NCBI GenBank assembly: GCA_947426945.1
Contig: CANEFX010000025.1
Span: 1-36,958, forward strand
Direction: 5' to 3'
Source: an uncultured Bacillota bacterium
GTDB lineage: Bacteria; Bacillota; Clostridia; Oscillospirales; Oscillospiraceae
DNA length: 36,958 nucleotides
Position 1 is the stretch's first letter, and every line of letters begins with the position of its first letter. The position numbers were made by a program, and so were the translations under genes. Shown piece by piece: positions 25,895 to 32,661 of the stretch. The notes under the pieces are model-generated. The model ran no database searches. It saw nothing but the letters and a program-made list of their open reading frames with translations, and was not told the DNA's origin.

Positions 25895-26109
25895 AAGGCC
25901 CCTTAGGCAAAGGGGCTGTCAGCCGGAGGCTGACTGGGGATTGTATTTTGCGAAGCAAAATATACGAAGTAAACAAGATTTGCTGAACCTCGGTTTGCTC
26001 CGCACATTCCGGCTTCGCCGGAATACAATCCTCCGTCACGGCTTCGCCGTGCCACCTCCTTTGCCAAAGGAGGCTTTGGAGAGCCCTGCCTCCTCTGTCG
26101 GCTTTGCCG
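25895..26109. repeat. 215-bp direct repeat, copy 2
   Basis: Same orientation and near-identical to 23745-23959; start to start distance 2150 bp. The most different part is the short stretch after GTACGAAGTA. The pair encloses exactly the three pilin genes and their leaders. Confidence 0.9.
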
Positions 26110-26211
26110 AAGGGGGGGCCTTATCCCCGCGGGGGAGAGGGAGCAGGAGGCCGCCCACACAATGCACAGGCGGTTATACTGGGCGGCCGCCGCCCCTGCA
26201 AGACGGAGCGC

Positions 26212-26234
26212 AAAAAAAGCCCCCGTAAGGGGGC
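26212..26234 (-). terminator. terminator of the toxin-antitoxin operon
   Basis: Minus strand: GCCCCC-TTAC-GGGGGC followed by T7, starting a few bases after the toxin stop codon. Confidence 0.85.
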
Positions 26235-26239
26235 GGGGG

Positions 26240-26503
26240 TCAGTCCTCGTAGTGGCCCATACAGGAGATGATTTCCAGCGCATTGTCCTTCACGCGGTAA
26301 ATCAGCCGGTGCTCGTCGGTAATGCGGCGGCTCCAGCACCCGGAGAGCTGGCCCTTCAGCGGCTCGGGCTTGCCGGTGCCATCGAAGGGAGTGCGCCCGG
26401 ATTCTTTGATAAGGTCATTCAATTTTTTAAAGGTTTTTTTATCTGTGGCGTACCATTCGAGGTATTGATTCATAGCTTTTCCGCGAAAAAGTACGTCGTT
26501 CAT
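26240..26503 (-). CDS. yoeB: YoeB/Txe-family mRNA interferase toxin
   Basis: 87 residues, close to the 84 of E. coli YoeB. A ribosome-dependent RNase that stops translation. Strong family match: TFKKLNDLIKESGRTPFDGTGKPEPLKG, CWSRRITDEHRLIY, ISCMGHY. The catalytic residues correspond to E47, R66 and H84 (YoeB E46, R65, H83), all present, so it should be active. Its ATG overlaps the antitoxin stop by four bases (ATGA), giving coupled translation. It is located inside the pilus locus, on the opposite strand, between the pilin cassette and pilD. Confidence 0.94.
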   Translation of the reverse strand: MNDVLFRGKAMNQYLEWYATDKKTFKKLNDLIKESGRTPFDGTGKPEPLKGQLSGCWSRRITDEHRLIYRVKDNALEIISCMGHYED

Positions 26504-26871
26504 GGCCGGGCCGCTTCCTTCTCTTCCCAAATGCGCTTCTTCTCCGCGATCTCCGCGCGCCGCCGCTCCAGCTTTTGGTAAGTGGGCCCATGGGCAGGCT
26601 CGCGCTCCATCGCCTCCAGTTCCTCCAGGCTTACCGGGACGCCGAAGCCGGCGTCCAGCTCTTGGATGCCCTTACGCAGCTCATCCACAGTGACGACCGT
26701 TTTATGGGCCGGATCGCCGTTGAGCGCAACAGAAATTTTATTCTCCCTGACCGACTGCTTCATAAAGACATTGAACGCGGTGGTCATGTTCATGCCCACG
26801 TCCCGGCAGAGCCGCTCGAAGTCGCGTTTCAGGTCTGCGTCAATGCGGATGTTGATATTTGCCTGTGCCAT
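26500..26871 (-). CDS. RelB/DinJ-family antitoxin
   Basis: 123 residues, longer than DinJ (86). N-terminal ribbon-helix-helix (ANINIRIDADLKRDFERLCRDVGMNMTTAFNVFMKQSV) binds the operator; the C-terminal charged helix (YQKLERRRAEIAEKKRIWEEKEAARP) should wrap the toxin. The middle carries VPVSLEELEAMEREPAHG. Start at 26871 follows AAAGGAG. YoeB toxins classically pair with Phd/YefM-type antitoxins, so a DinJ-type partner is a mixed pairing. Promoter and operator lie directly upstream. Confidence 0.9.
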   Translation of the reverse strand: MAQANINIRIDADLKRDFERLCRDVGMNMTTAFNVFMKQSVRENKISVALNGDPAHKTVVTVDELRKGIQELDAGFGVPVSLEELEAMEREPAHGPTYQKLERRRAEIAEKKRIWEEKEAARP

Positions 26872-26892
26872 ACAGATCACTCCTTTGAGTAC

Positions 26893-26921
26893 AGTATAAT
26901 ACAGTATGATGATAATATCAA
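26893..26921 (-). promoter_or_regulatory. toxin-antitoxin promoter/operator
   Basis: Minus strand TTGATA (26921-26916), 17-base spacer, TATACT (26898-26893). The region repeats TACAGTA (26890-26896 and 26900-26906, separated by TAA) across the -10, a likely site for the antitoxin's ribbon-helix-helix dimer. It lies only about 50 bases from pilD, so antitoxin binding could influence that promoter region too. Confidence 0.7.
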
Positions 26922-26968
26922 TACATAATACGCACAAAAGCTGAAATTGTGAAAAGGAGTTGACAAAT

Positions 26969-27748
26969 GTGCCGGCGGACGAGATAATAATAACGGTATA
27001 TTTGTGCATTTGGCTGGGGATTTTCGGCGCGGTGTGGGGCAGCTTTGCCGACTGTGCCGTCTCCCGCTGGGCGGCGGGTGAGCGGATGTTCACGGGACGG
27101 TCGAAATGCGCCTCCTGCGGGCACGTTTTGTCGGTTCCGGATCTGATTCCGGTATTCAGCTGGCTTTTCCGACGGGGAAAATGCGGATATTGCGGGGAGA
27201 AGATCCCGGCGGACTGTCTGGCCGCCGAGCTGGCGGGGGCGCTGGGCCTTGTGTGTCTGGGTCTGCGGTTCGGCGCCGTCCCGGCGCTGGGCCAGTGGCT
27301 GGTCTGGGGGGCGCTTCTGCTGTGCCTGTCTCTGACAGACGGGGCGAAGCGGATCATCCCGGACGGGCTTCTGCTGGCCCTGGCGGTCAACCGAATGATA
27401 TGGTTTTTTGTGTTAAAAGAGGACTTTGACGCAGTTTTGAACGCGTTAAAGGCCTGTTTTGTGCCGCTGGCCCTGCTGGGGCTGGTGCTGCTGGCGGAGC
27501 GCCTTCTGGGCCGGGAGGTCATGGGCGGCGGAGACCTGAAGCTGCTGTTTGCCCTGGCCCTGTACCTCAGCTGGGCCCAGCTGCTGCTGGCTCTGCTGGC
27601 GGGCTGTGTGCTGGGGCTGCTCTGGGCGGTCTCCGCAGGCCGGAAGCGGGGAGAAGCGTTGCCCTTCGGGCCCTTTCTGGCCGCCGGCGCGGTGCTTACC
27701 GTGTGCTTTGGAGACCCGGTCCTCCGGTGGTATCTGGGGCTTTTTTGA
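26969..27748 (+). CDS. pilD: prepilin peptidase / N-methyltransferase
   Basis: 259 residues, polytopic membrane aspartyl protease (A24 family) that cuts prepilins after Gly and methylates the new N-terminus. The N-terminal domain keeps two CxxC pairs (CASC about 47-50; CGYC about 75-78). Catalytic Asp residues are in SLTDGAKRIIPDG and in the family motif GGGDLKLL (about 185). About eight hydrophobic segments. Start taken as GTG 26969 (AAAAGGAG 9 bases upstream); a TTG at 26960 touches the ribosome site. It should process all seven prepilins of this locus, including the giant one. Confidence 0.95.
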   Translation: MPADEIIITVYLCIWLGIFGAVWGSFADCAVSRWAAGERMFTGRSKCASCGHVLSVPDLIPVFSWLFRRGKCGYCGEKIPADCLAAELAGALGLVCLGLRFGAVPALGQWLVWGALLLCLSLTDGAKRIIPDGLLLALAVNRMIWFFVLKEDFDAVLNALKACFVPLALLGLVLLAERLLGREVMGGGDLKLLFALALYLSWAQLLLALLAGCVLGLLWAVSAGRKRGEALPFGPFLAAGAVLTVCFGDPVLRWYLGLF

Positions 27749-27761
27749 GAGGAGAGAGGAT

Positions 27762-28742
27762 ATGTCAGGAACCAGGCTTGGCTTTGATATCGGGAGCAGC
27801 AGCATGAAGGTGGCGGTGCGCCGCGGCGGCACGCTGCGGGTGGAGGAGGTCCGTCTGCCGGAGAATATGGTGGACGGGAACGGGGATATTACCCTGCCTC
27901 ACGCTTTTGTGCAGTTTTTGAAGCAGACGAAGAGGGAGCTGTCTCTGCCCGGGGGCGCAGCTTCGCTGGTGCTGCCCCCCAGCCAGGTGATCTGCCGGCT
28001 GGTAACCATGCCAAAGATGACCACCCAGCAGCTGATGATGAACCTGCCCTATGAGTTCACCGACTTTATCCAGGGGGTGGCAGATCAGTATTTCTGCGAC
28101 TACGCCCTCTGTTCTCCAGGGGAGGGAGAGAGCGAGGAGCACGGCGTGCCCATGATGGCGGCGGCCGCCGCCAAGCAGACCCTGGCGGAGTATGTGCAGA
28201 TGTTCTCCCGGGCGGGCGTCCGGCTTAAGACTATCCTGCCCCAGGAGATGGCCCTGATTAACCTTGTGAAGGAACAGGGCGGCGGGGCGGAGGAGTTCTG
28301 CTTTGTGGACCTGGGTCACCAGAGCACCCGCATTACGGTGGTCTGGCGGGACCGGGTTCAGGCTACCCGGAGGATCGCCCTGGGCGGCCGGAATCTGGAC
28401 CTGGCGGTGGCGGACAGCCTGGGGGTGGACGCCTTCTTGGCAAACACCTACAAGCTCAGCGATTACCAGGGCGTGCTGTCCTCCGATGGGGTGATCGACG
28501 TGTGCGACCGCATTGCGGTGGAGATTTTAAAGGTAATCAATTTCTATCAGTTTACATACCGCTCCAGCAGCCTGGAGGGAATCTATCTGGTGGGCGGCGG
28601 GGCCGCCCTGCCCTATATTCGCAAGGCCGTCGAGGATACGGTGGGCATGCCTCTGCTGCCTCCGGACCGCCTTTTGCCCGGTGCGGGCGAGCGGGCGGCG
28701 GCGGGCATCTTTGCCGTCGGTGCGGCCGGGGGAGGGAAATGA
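27762..28742 (+). CDS. pilM: type IV pilus assembly actin-like protein
   Basis: 326 residues. FtsA/actin-like fold on the cytoplasmic face of the membrane, holding the PilN tail and linking to PilB/PilC. Motifs: LGFDIGSSSMKVAV (phosphate 1), FVDLGHQSTRITVVW (phosphate 2), ALGGRNLD, and IYLVGGGAALPYI (adenosine motif). ATG 27762 follows GGAGAGAGG; 13 bases after pilD. First of pilM-pilN-pilO. Confidence 0.93.
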   Translation: MSGTRLGFDIGSSSMKVAVRRGGTLRVEEVRLPENMVDGNGDITLPHAFVQFLKQTKRELSLPGGAASLVLPPSQVICRLVTMPKMTTQQLMMNLPYEFTDFIQGVADQYFCDYALCSPGEGESEEHGVPMMAAAAAKQTLAEYVQMFSRAGVRLKTILPQEMALINLVKEQGGGAEEFCFVDLGHQSTRITVVWRDRVQATRRIALGGRNLDLAVADSLGVDAFLANTYKLSDYQGVLSSDGVIDVCDRIAVEILKVINFYQFTYRSSSLEGIYLVGGGAALPYIRKAVEDTVGMPLLPPDRLLPGAGERAAAGIFAVGAAGGGK

Positions 28743-28743
28743 G

Positions 28744-29301
28744 ATGAACAGAAAATCAGCCTACCCCACCAAAACGTCCATGAATCTGTTTTATAAGCCA
28801 GACCGCACCACCAAGCCTGCAACCGTAGCGCTGTACGTGCTGTTTGCACTTACCTGTCTGCTGGGGCTGTCCAAGCTGCTGGTATACGATTTGTGGATGG
28901 AGAACCAGGAGGCCCAGCGGGCCCTGGCCGTGGCGGAGGAACAGCTGAACAGCGCCATGCTCCAGCTGTCGGACTACAACGAGGTGCGGGAGCAGTACAG
29001 CCGCTACTCCGCCACCGAGGAGGAGCGGGCCCTCGTCGACCGTATGGAGGTACTGAACTTGCTGGACACGGCGGTGAGAGGTACCGCCCGGCTGGACAGC
29101 GTATTCATCAGCGGCGACACAGCCCAGGTGCAGATATCCGGGGTGAACCTGTCTCAGACGGCACAGATCGTCCGGATCCTGGAGAGCTCTCCCATCGTGG
29201 CAGGCACTGTGGTGAACACGGCCTCAACCACAGAGAACGCCGGGACGCTGGTTCAGACCAGCATCCAGATCCAGCTGCAGAAGGAGGAGGGCGAGGGATG
29301 A
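28744..29301 (+). CDS. pilN: type IV pilus assembly protein PilN
   Basis: 185 residues. A short cytoplasmic tail (MNRKSAYPTKTSMNLFYKP) holds the INLxP-like PilM-binding segment in altered form (MNLFYKP); one membrane helix (about 27-48), then a coiled coil (NQEAQRALAVAEEQLNSAML) and a small ferredoxin-like external domain. It starts one base after the pilM stop and ends overlapping pilO by four bases. In the absence of PilP/PilQ the PilN-PilO pair would end at the outer face of the membrane, as expected in monoderms. Confidence 0.86.
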   Translation: MNRKSAYPTKTSMNLFYKPDRTTKPATVALYVLFALTCLLGLSKLLVYDLWMENQEAQRALAVAEEQLNSAMLQLSDYNEVREQYSRYSATEEERALVDRMEVLNLLDTAVRGTARLDSVFISGDTAQVQISGVNLSQTAQIVRILESSPIVAGTVVNTASTTENAGTLVQTSIQIQLQKEEGEG

Positions 29302-29837
29302 AGCGAAAACTGACAGCCCGGGAATGGATGCTGCTGGCTGTACTGGCCGTGCTGGTGGCAGTCAGCGGCTACATCATGCTGTTCTATATACCCGTCACCA
29401 CCCAGCGGGACAACGCCCTTAATGAGGCGGAGGCCTGCCGGATGGAGCTGGAGGCTGTCCAGCTGCGCCTGGAGGAGAAGCGGCGCATGGAGCGAGAGCT
29501 GGAAGAGCTTTTTTCACAGCCGGAGGAGCCGCTAAGCCTGGCTCCCTATGATAACCTCCAGCCGGTGATGATGGAGCTGCACGCCATTCTGGACGGGGCG
29601 GGGGACTACAGTCTGTCTTTCGGCACTGTAGACACAGAGGAGACCATCGTACGCCGGAGTATCTCCATGACCTATACCGCCGGCAGCTACGCCGCGGCCA
29701 AGGATATTCTCCAGCGGCTGCACGACAGCGCCTACCGCTGCATGCTGGACAGCGTGAACGTGTCGGTGGGGCAGGAGGGAGACGGCCGGATATCGGTGAA
29801 CAGCACCATTGTGTTCTTTGAATATCAGAGGCGCTAA
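29298..29837 (+). CDS. pilO: type IV pilus assembly protein PilO
   Basis: 179 residues. One membrane helix (about 13-33, LLAVLAVLVAVSGYIMLFYI), then a coiled coil (about 42-75) and a ferredoxin-like domain (SLSFGTVDTEETIVRRSISM ... INSTIVFF-like end). It partners PilN in the alignment complex. ATG overlaps the pilN stop (ATGA). Last gene of the pilus locus; a symmetrical hairpin follows at 29873. Confidence 0.84.
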   Translation: MKRKLTAREWMLLAVLAVLVAVSGYIMLFYIPVTTQRDNALNEAEACRMELEAVQLRLEEKRRMERELEELFSQPEEPLSLAPYDNLQPVMMELHAILDGAGDYSLSFGTVDTEETIVRRSISMTYTAGSYAAAKDILQRLHDSAYRCMLDSVNVSVGQEGDGRISVNSTIVFFEYQRR

Positions 29838-29872
29838 GGATGCGCCAAACCTTGAGAAGGCGATAAAGGATT

Positions 29873-29910
29873 AAAGGCCCGCAGAAATGTTGAAATTTCT
29901 GCGGGCCTTT
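29873..29910 (+). terminator. hairpin after pilO, probable terminator
   Basis: Perfect 16-bp stem (AAAGGCCCGCAGAAAT with its complement) and a six-base loop. The T-run is only the three bases at the stem end, but the A-rich left arm makes it usable on both strands. Confidence 0.65.
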
Positions 29911-30025
29911 GTCATGTATTGATAAAAAGATGCAATCGTTAGGTTTGCGCCTAAAACCAAACCGGAGTCCGGCGCAACGGATCCGGTTTGCAGGGAAAGA
30001 GCAAGGAGACGGATGGCAATTCTGT

Positions 30026-30063
30026 AAAAAATCGTCGAAGCAAAGTTCGCTTTGCTTCGACGA
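30026..30063 (-). terminator. terminator downstream of tRNA-Arg
   Basis: Minus strand: perfect 14-bp stem TCGTCGAAGCAAAG with a CGAA tetraloop (UUCG on the plus strand), followed by T6 (30031-30026). It serves leftward transcription from the tRNA. Confidence 0.8.
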
Positions 30064-30111
30064 CATGGACTAATGATCGGTAGAAAATGATTATTACCAG
30101 ACATAAAATCA

Positions 30112-30160
30112 GCGAGGGTATTTTGGACTTTCCAAAAAAGATTGTCCAAAATACCCTCGC
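30112..30160. repeat. perfect 17-bp inverted repeat next to tRNA-Arg
   Basis: GCGAGGGTATTTTGGAC (30112-30128) and its exact complement (30144-30160) around a 15-base loop containing A6 (T6 on the minus strand). It lies 10 bases from the tRNA 3' end and may be a processing or pre-terminator hairpin. Confidence 0.7.
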
Positions 30161-30169
30161 CAATTCAGT

Positions 30170-30246
30170 TGGTACGGCTGAAGGGATTCGAACCCCCGAC
30201 CTACTGGTTCGTAGCCAGTCACTCTATCCAACTGAGCTACAGCCGC
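30170..30246 (-). tRNA. tRNA-Arg (anticodon ACG)
   Basis: 77 bases including an encoded CCA. Acceptor GCGGCTG/CAGCCGT (G-U at the first pair), D-arm GCTCAGTTGGATAGAG, anticodon stem ACTGG/CCAGT with loop CTACGAA (anticodon ACG, reading CGN after A34 deamination), T-arm GGGGGTTCGAATCCC-like. Own promoter at 30282-30310. Confidence 0.97.
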
Positions 30247-30281
30247 ATACCGCAAAGAGGTTTCCTCTCGACAGCTTCGTT

Positions 30282-30310
30282 ATTATAGCACAGGGGCGTT
30301 TGGAATGCAA
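30282..30310 (-). promoter_or_regulatory. tRNA-Arg promoter
   Basis: Minus strand TTGCAT (30310-30305), 17-base spacer, TATAAT (30287-30282), about 35 bases before the mature tRNA 5' end. Confidence 0.75.
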
Positions 30311-30385
30311 GAGGAATTTTCCGTTTTTTTCAGTTTTTTTATGCGTCGGGGCCGCCGGAAAGGTGCGGCGGCCCCGGCTGGTCGG

Positions 30386-30769
30386 TCACGTTGTTTGTGT
30401 GTTTTGGGCGGCGATGGCCTCCCGCTCTTTTAACAGCTCCTCATACAACTGCATGGTAGTCCAGGAGCGGTTAGAGTCGGTGAGGACGGCCTTCAGGGGG
30501 ATGGGAGGCAGTTTAGATACCCGGATAATCTCCAGTACCTGGTTAAGCAGAGCCTGTCCCATGCCACAAAACACCAGCATAGATTCAGGCAGGGCGGCGG
30601 TCGGTTCGGCGGTGTCCCCTGCGCCGTGGGACAACTCGTCTAGGGAGACATGATAGCGATCGGGCTCTACTGGCCGCATGCGCAGGCGGAGCATCGCAAA
30701 AATCTGCTTCAGCTTGGAGAATTCTTCCCCAGAGCAGTTGTACATCAGAACGGTTCCGGCATTTTTCAT
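30386..30769 (-). CDS. DUF3783-like small protein
   Basis: 127 residues. Starts MKNAGTVLMYNC, with a C-terminal part KAVLTDSNRSWTTMQLYEELLKE that matches the DUF3783 pattern known from Clostridia; the middle (MLVFCGMGQALLNQVLEIIR) fits a small alpha/beta fold. Function unknown. Start at 30769 has GAGGTG 6 bases upstream. It follows metY by 10 bases and is probably co-transcribed. A GGGGCCGCCG/CGGCGGCCCC hairpin (30348-30375) follows, without a T-run in the right place. Confidence 0.75.
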   Translation of the reverse strand: MKNAGTVLMYNCSGEEFSKLKQIFAMLRLRMRPVEPDRYHVSLDELSHGAGDTAEPTAALPESMLVFCGMGQALLNQVLEIIRVSKLPPIPLKAVLTDSNRSWTTMQLYEELLKEREAIAAQNTQTT

Positions 30770-30779
30770 CGTCAGCACC

Positions 30780-32063
30780 TCATACCTGGGCCAAGGCCTG
30801 TTCAATGTCGGCGATCAGGTCGGCGGCGTCCTCTATGCCGCAGGAGAATCGTACCAGGTCGGGAGTGATGCCGGCAGCGGCCAGTTCTTCGTCGTTCATC
30901 TGCCGGTGAGTGGCGGAAGCGGGGTGGAGTGTGCAGGTGCGGGCGTCGGCCACGTGGGTCTCAATAGCGGCCAGGTGCAGATGCTTCATGAAGGTCTCGG
31001 CGGCTCCGCGCCCGCCCTTGAAGCCAAAGGATACCACACCGCAAGTCCCGTTGGGCATATACTTCTGGGCCAGGTCGTAGTACTTGTCCCCCTCCAGGCC
31101 GGGGTAGGTGACAAAGCTGATTTTAGAATGGTTCTTCAGGAATTTGGCCACCGCCAGGGCGTTTTCGCAGTGGCGGGGCATGCGGACATGGAGGCTCTCC
31201 AGGCCCAGATTCAGCAAAAAGGCATTCTGGGGGGACTGGATGGAGCCGAAGTCCCGCATGAGCTGGGCGGTGCACTTGGTGATAAAGGCGCCCCCCTGAC
31301 CGAATTTTTCAGCGTAGGTGATCCCGTGGTAGCTGTCGTCAGGAGTGCACAGGCCGGGGAATTTGTCGGCATGGGCCAGCCAGTCGAAGTGTCCGCTGTC
31401 CACAATGCAGCCGCCCACGCCTGCTCCGTGGCCGTCCATATACTTGGTGGTGGAGTGGGTGACGATGTCACAGCCCCACTCGAAGGGGCGGCAGTTCACC
31501 GGGGTGGCGAAAGTATTGTCAATAATCAAGGGTACACCATGGATGTGGGCAGCCTTGGCAAATTTCTCAATATCCAGGACGGTAAGGGCGGGATTGGCGA
31601 TAGTCTCGCCAAAAACGGCCTTAGTGTTGGGCTGAAAAGCGGCGTTCAGCTCTTCCACGGTGCAGTCGGGGGAGACGAAAGTAAAGTCGATGCCCATCTT
31701 CCGCATGGTGACGTGGAAAAGGTTGTAGGTGCCGCCGTAGATGGTGGAGGAGGCCACCACGTGATCGCCGCAGTTGGCGATGTTGAAAATGGCGTAGAAG
31801 TTGGCCGCCTGGCCAGAGGAGGTGAGCATGGCGGCGGTTCCGCCCTCCATGTCGCAGATCTTGGCGGCTACCATGTCGTTGGTAGGGTTCTGGAGGCGGG
31901 TGTAGAAGTAGCCGCTGGCCTCCAGGTCGAAGAGCCTGCCCATATCCTCGCTGGTGGCGTATTTAAAAGTAGTGGACTGGATAATGGGGATCTGGCGGGG
32001 TTCGCCGTTGCCGGGGGTGTAGCCCCCCTGGACGCATTTGGTGTTGATTTTATAATCGCTCAT
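30780..32063 (-). CDS. metY: O-acetylhomoserine sulfhydrylase (aminocarboxypropyltransferase)
   Basis: 427 residues, PLP enzyme of the Cys/Met metabolism family. It makes homocysteine (or methionine) from O-acetylhomoserine and sulfide (or methanethiol). Motifs: PIIQSTTF, YFYTRLQNPTNDM (phosphate-binding Tyr/Arg), SSGQAANF, VIIDNTFATP-like LIIDNTFATPVNCRP, and HSTTKYMDGHG with the PLP lysine. The C-terminal VRFSCGIEDAADLIADIEQAL is typical. Start at 32063; in-frame upstream starts have no ribosome site and lie upstream of the promoter. DUF3783-like gene follows. Confidence 0.95.
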   Translation of the reverse strand: MSDYKINTKCVQGGYTPGNGEPRQIPIIQSTTFKYATSEDMGRLFDLEASGYFYTRLQNPTNDMVAAKICDMEGGTAAMLTSSGQAANFYAIFNIANCGDHVVASSTIYGGTYNLFHVTMRKMGIDFTFVSPDCTVEELNAAFQPNTKAVFGETIANPALTVLDIEKFAKAAHIHGVPLIIDNTFATPVNCRPFEWGCDIVTHSTTKYMDGHGAGVGGCIVDSGHFDWLAHADKFPGLCTPDDSYHGITYAEKFGQGGAFITKCTAQLMRDFGSIQSPQNAFLLNLGLESLHVRMPRHCENALAVAKFLKNHSKISFVTYPGLEGDKYYDLAQKYMPNGTCGVVSFGFKGGRGAAETFMKHLHLAAIETHVADARTCTLHPASATHRQMNDEELAAAGITPDLVRFSCGIEDAADLIADIEQALAQV

Positions 32064-32094
32064 GAGACGCCTTCTTTCGTTAAAATCCTTGTTA

Positions 32095-32123
32095 AGATTA
32101 GCGGGAAACAATGGATTTGTCAA
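32095..32123 (-). promoter_or_regulatory. metY promoter
   Basis: Minus strand TTGACA (32123-32118), 17-base spacer, TAATCT (32100-32095). The leader is about 25 bases, too short for a SAM or T-box riboswitch, which often control met genes in Firmicutes. Confidence 0.75.
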
Positions 32124-32145
32124 GTGTTTTGTGTAAATACAGGTT

Positions 32146-32661
32146 TTATGATGCAGTATCTGCCAGCTCGTCCCAAAGCACCGCCTCCTGGGAGGAAAGC
32201 ATCTGATGGCTGCGGTAGCTGACGCTGCGGCCGCCGGCGGTGATTTCCACCGTCTCCACCCCCTCCACCTGGGACAGGGTGAGCACGATGCAGTAGTCTG
32301 CCAGGGTGAGGGAAACGTCAGCCAGTGCACCATATTGTTCGGAGAGCCCTATCAGCAGGACGCCGGGGCGTTCCTGGTCCCAGTTCCACTGCCGCAAGGT
32401 GACGCCTCGGGGAAAGGGAGAGCGGAGCCCCTCCTGGGCGGGCCCGGCCAGCAGAGCGGACAACAGCTCCTCAGGCCCGGGATCCTCTTCGCCTGTGTAG
32501 GCCTCATTGCCCAGAGCCGGACCGTGGCCGTAATCCGCTGCCTTTTCGTCCACGGCGAACCAGAGCTGAAAGCCTTCCTCCTGCTGCTTTTCCCGGCCGC
32601 CACAGGCGGACAGCGGAAGAAGCAGAGCCAGCAGGACGCAGAGCCATGTTGCGTTACGCAC
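32146..32661 (-). CDS. GerMN-domain lipoprotein
   Basis: 171 residues from a GTG start at 32661 that overlaps the kinase stop by eight bases, with AGAGGGGGC upstream. Signal peptide NATWLCVLLALLLPLSAC with lipobox LSAC (lipidated Cys), so it should be anchored outside the membrane. The rest (LLSALLAGPAQEGLRSPFP, SLTLADYCIVLTLSQVEGVETV, GGRSV) is the GerMN fold, known in the sporulation protein GerM and in lipoproteins beside two-component systems. Probably an accessory of the upstream kinase. Confidence 0.85.
   Translation of the reverse strand: MRNATWLCVLLALLLPLSACGGREKQQEEGFQLWFAVDEKAADYGHGPALGNEAYTGEEDPGPEELLSALLAGPAQEGLRSPFPRGVTLRQWNWDQERPGVLLIGLSEQYGALADVSLTLADYCIVLTLSQVEGVETVEITAGGRSVSYRSHQMLSSQEAVLWDELADTAS

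Larger units (their letters stand above)
25789..26239. other. intergenic region: hairpins and repeat copy 2
   Basis: Tandem hairpins ACGCCCGC-GAAA-GCGGGCGT (25821-25840) and CCTCCAGGxCC...GGxCCTGGAGG with a GTGA loop (25841-25876), then the 215-bp repeat copy 2, then about 100 bases of GC-rich sequence with no gene, and the toxin terminator at 26212-26234. No T-run follows the first two hairpins. Confidence 0.6.
29838..30169. other. hairpin-rich gap between pilO and tRNA-Arg
   Basis: No gene. Four separate perfect or near-perfect hairpins: 29873-29910, 29958-29990 (CAAACCGGA/TCCGGTTTG), 30032-30063 and 30112-30160. The first probably ends the pilus operon; the last two lie downstream of the tRNA. 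Confidence 0.6.

Noticed and set aside
30348-30375. terminator after the DUF3783-like gene
   Set aside because: A good stem, but the homopolymer after it on the minus strand is A, not T.
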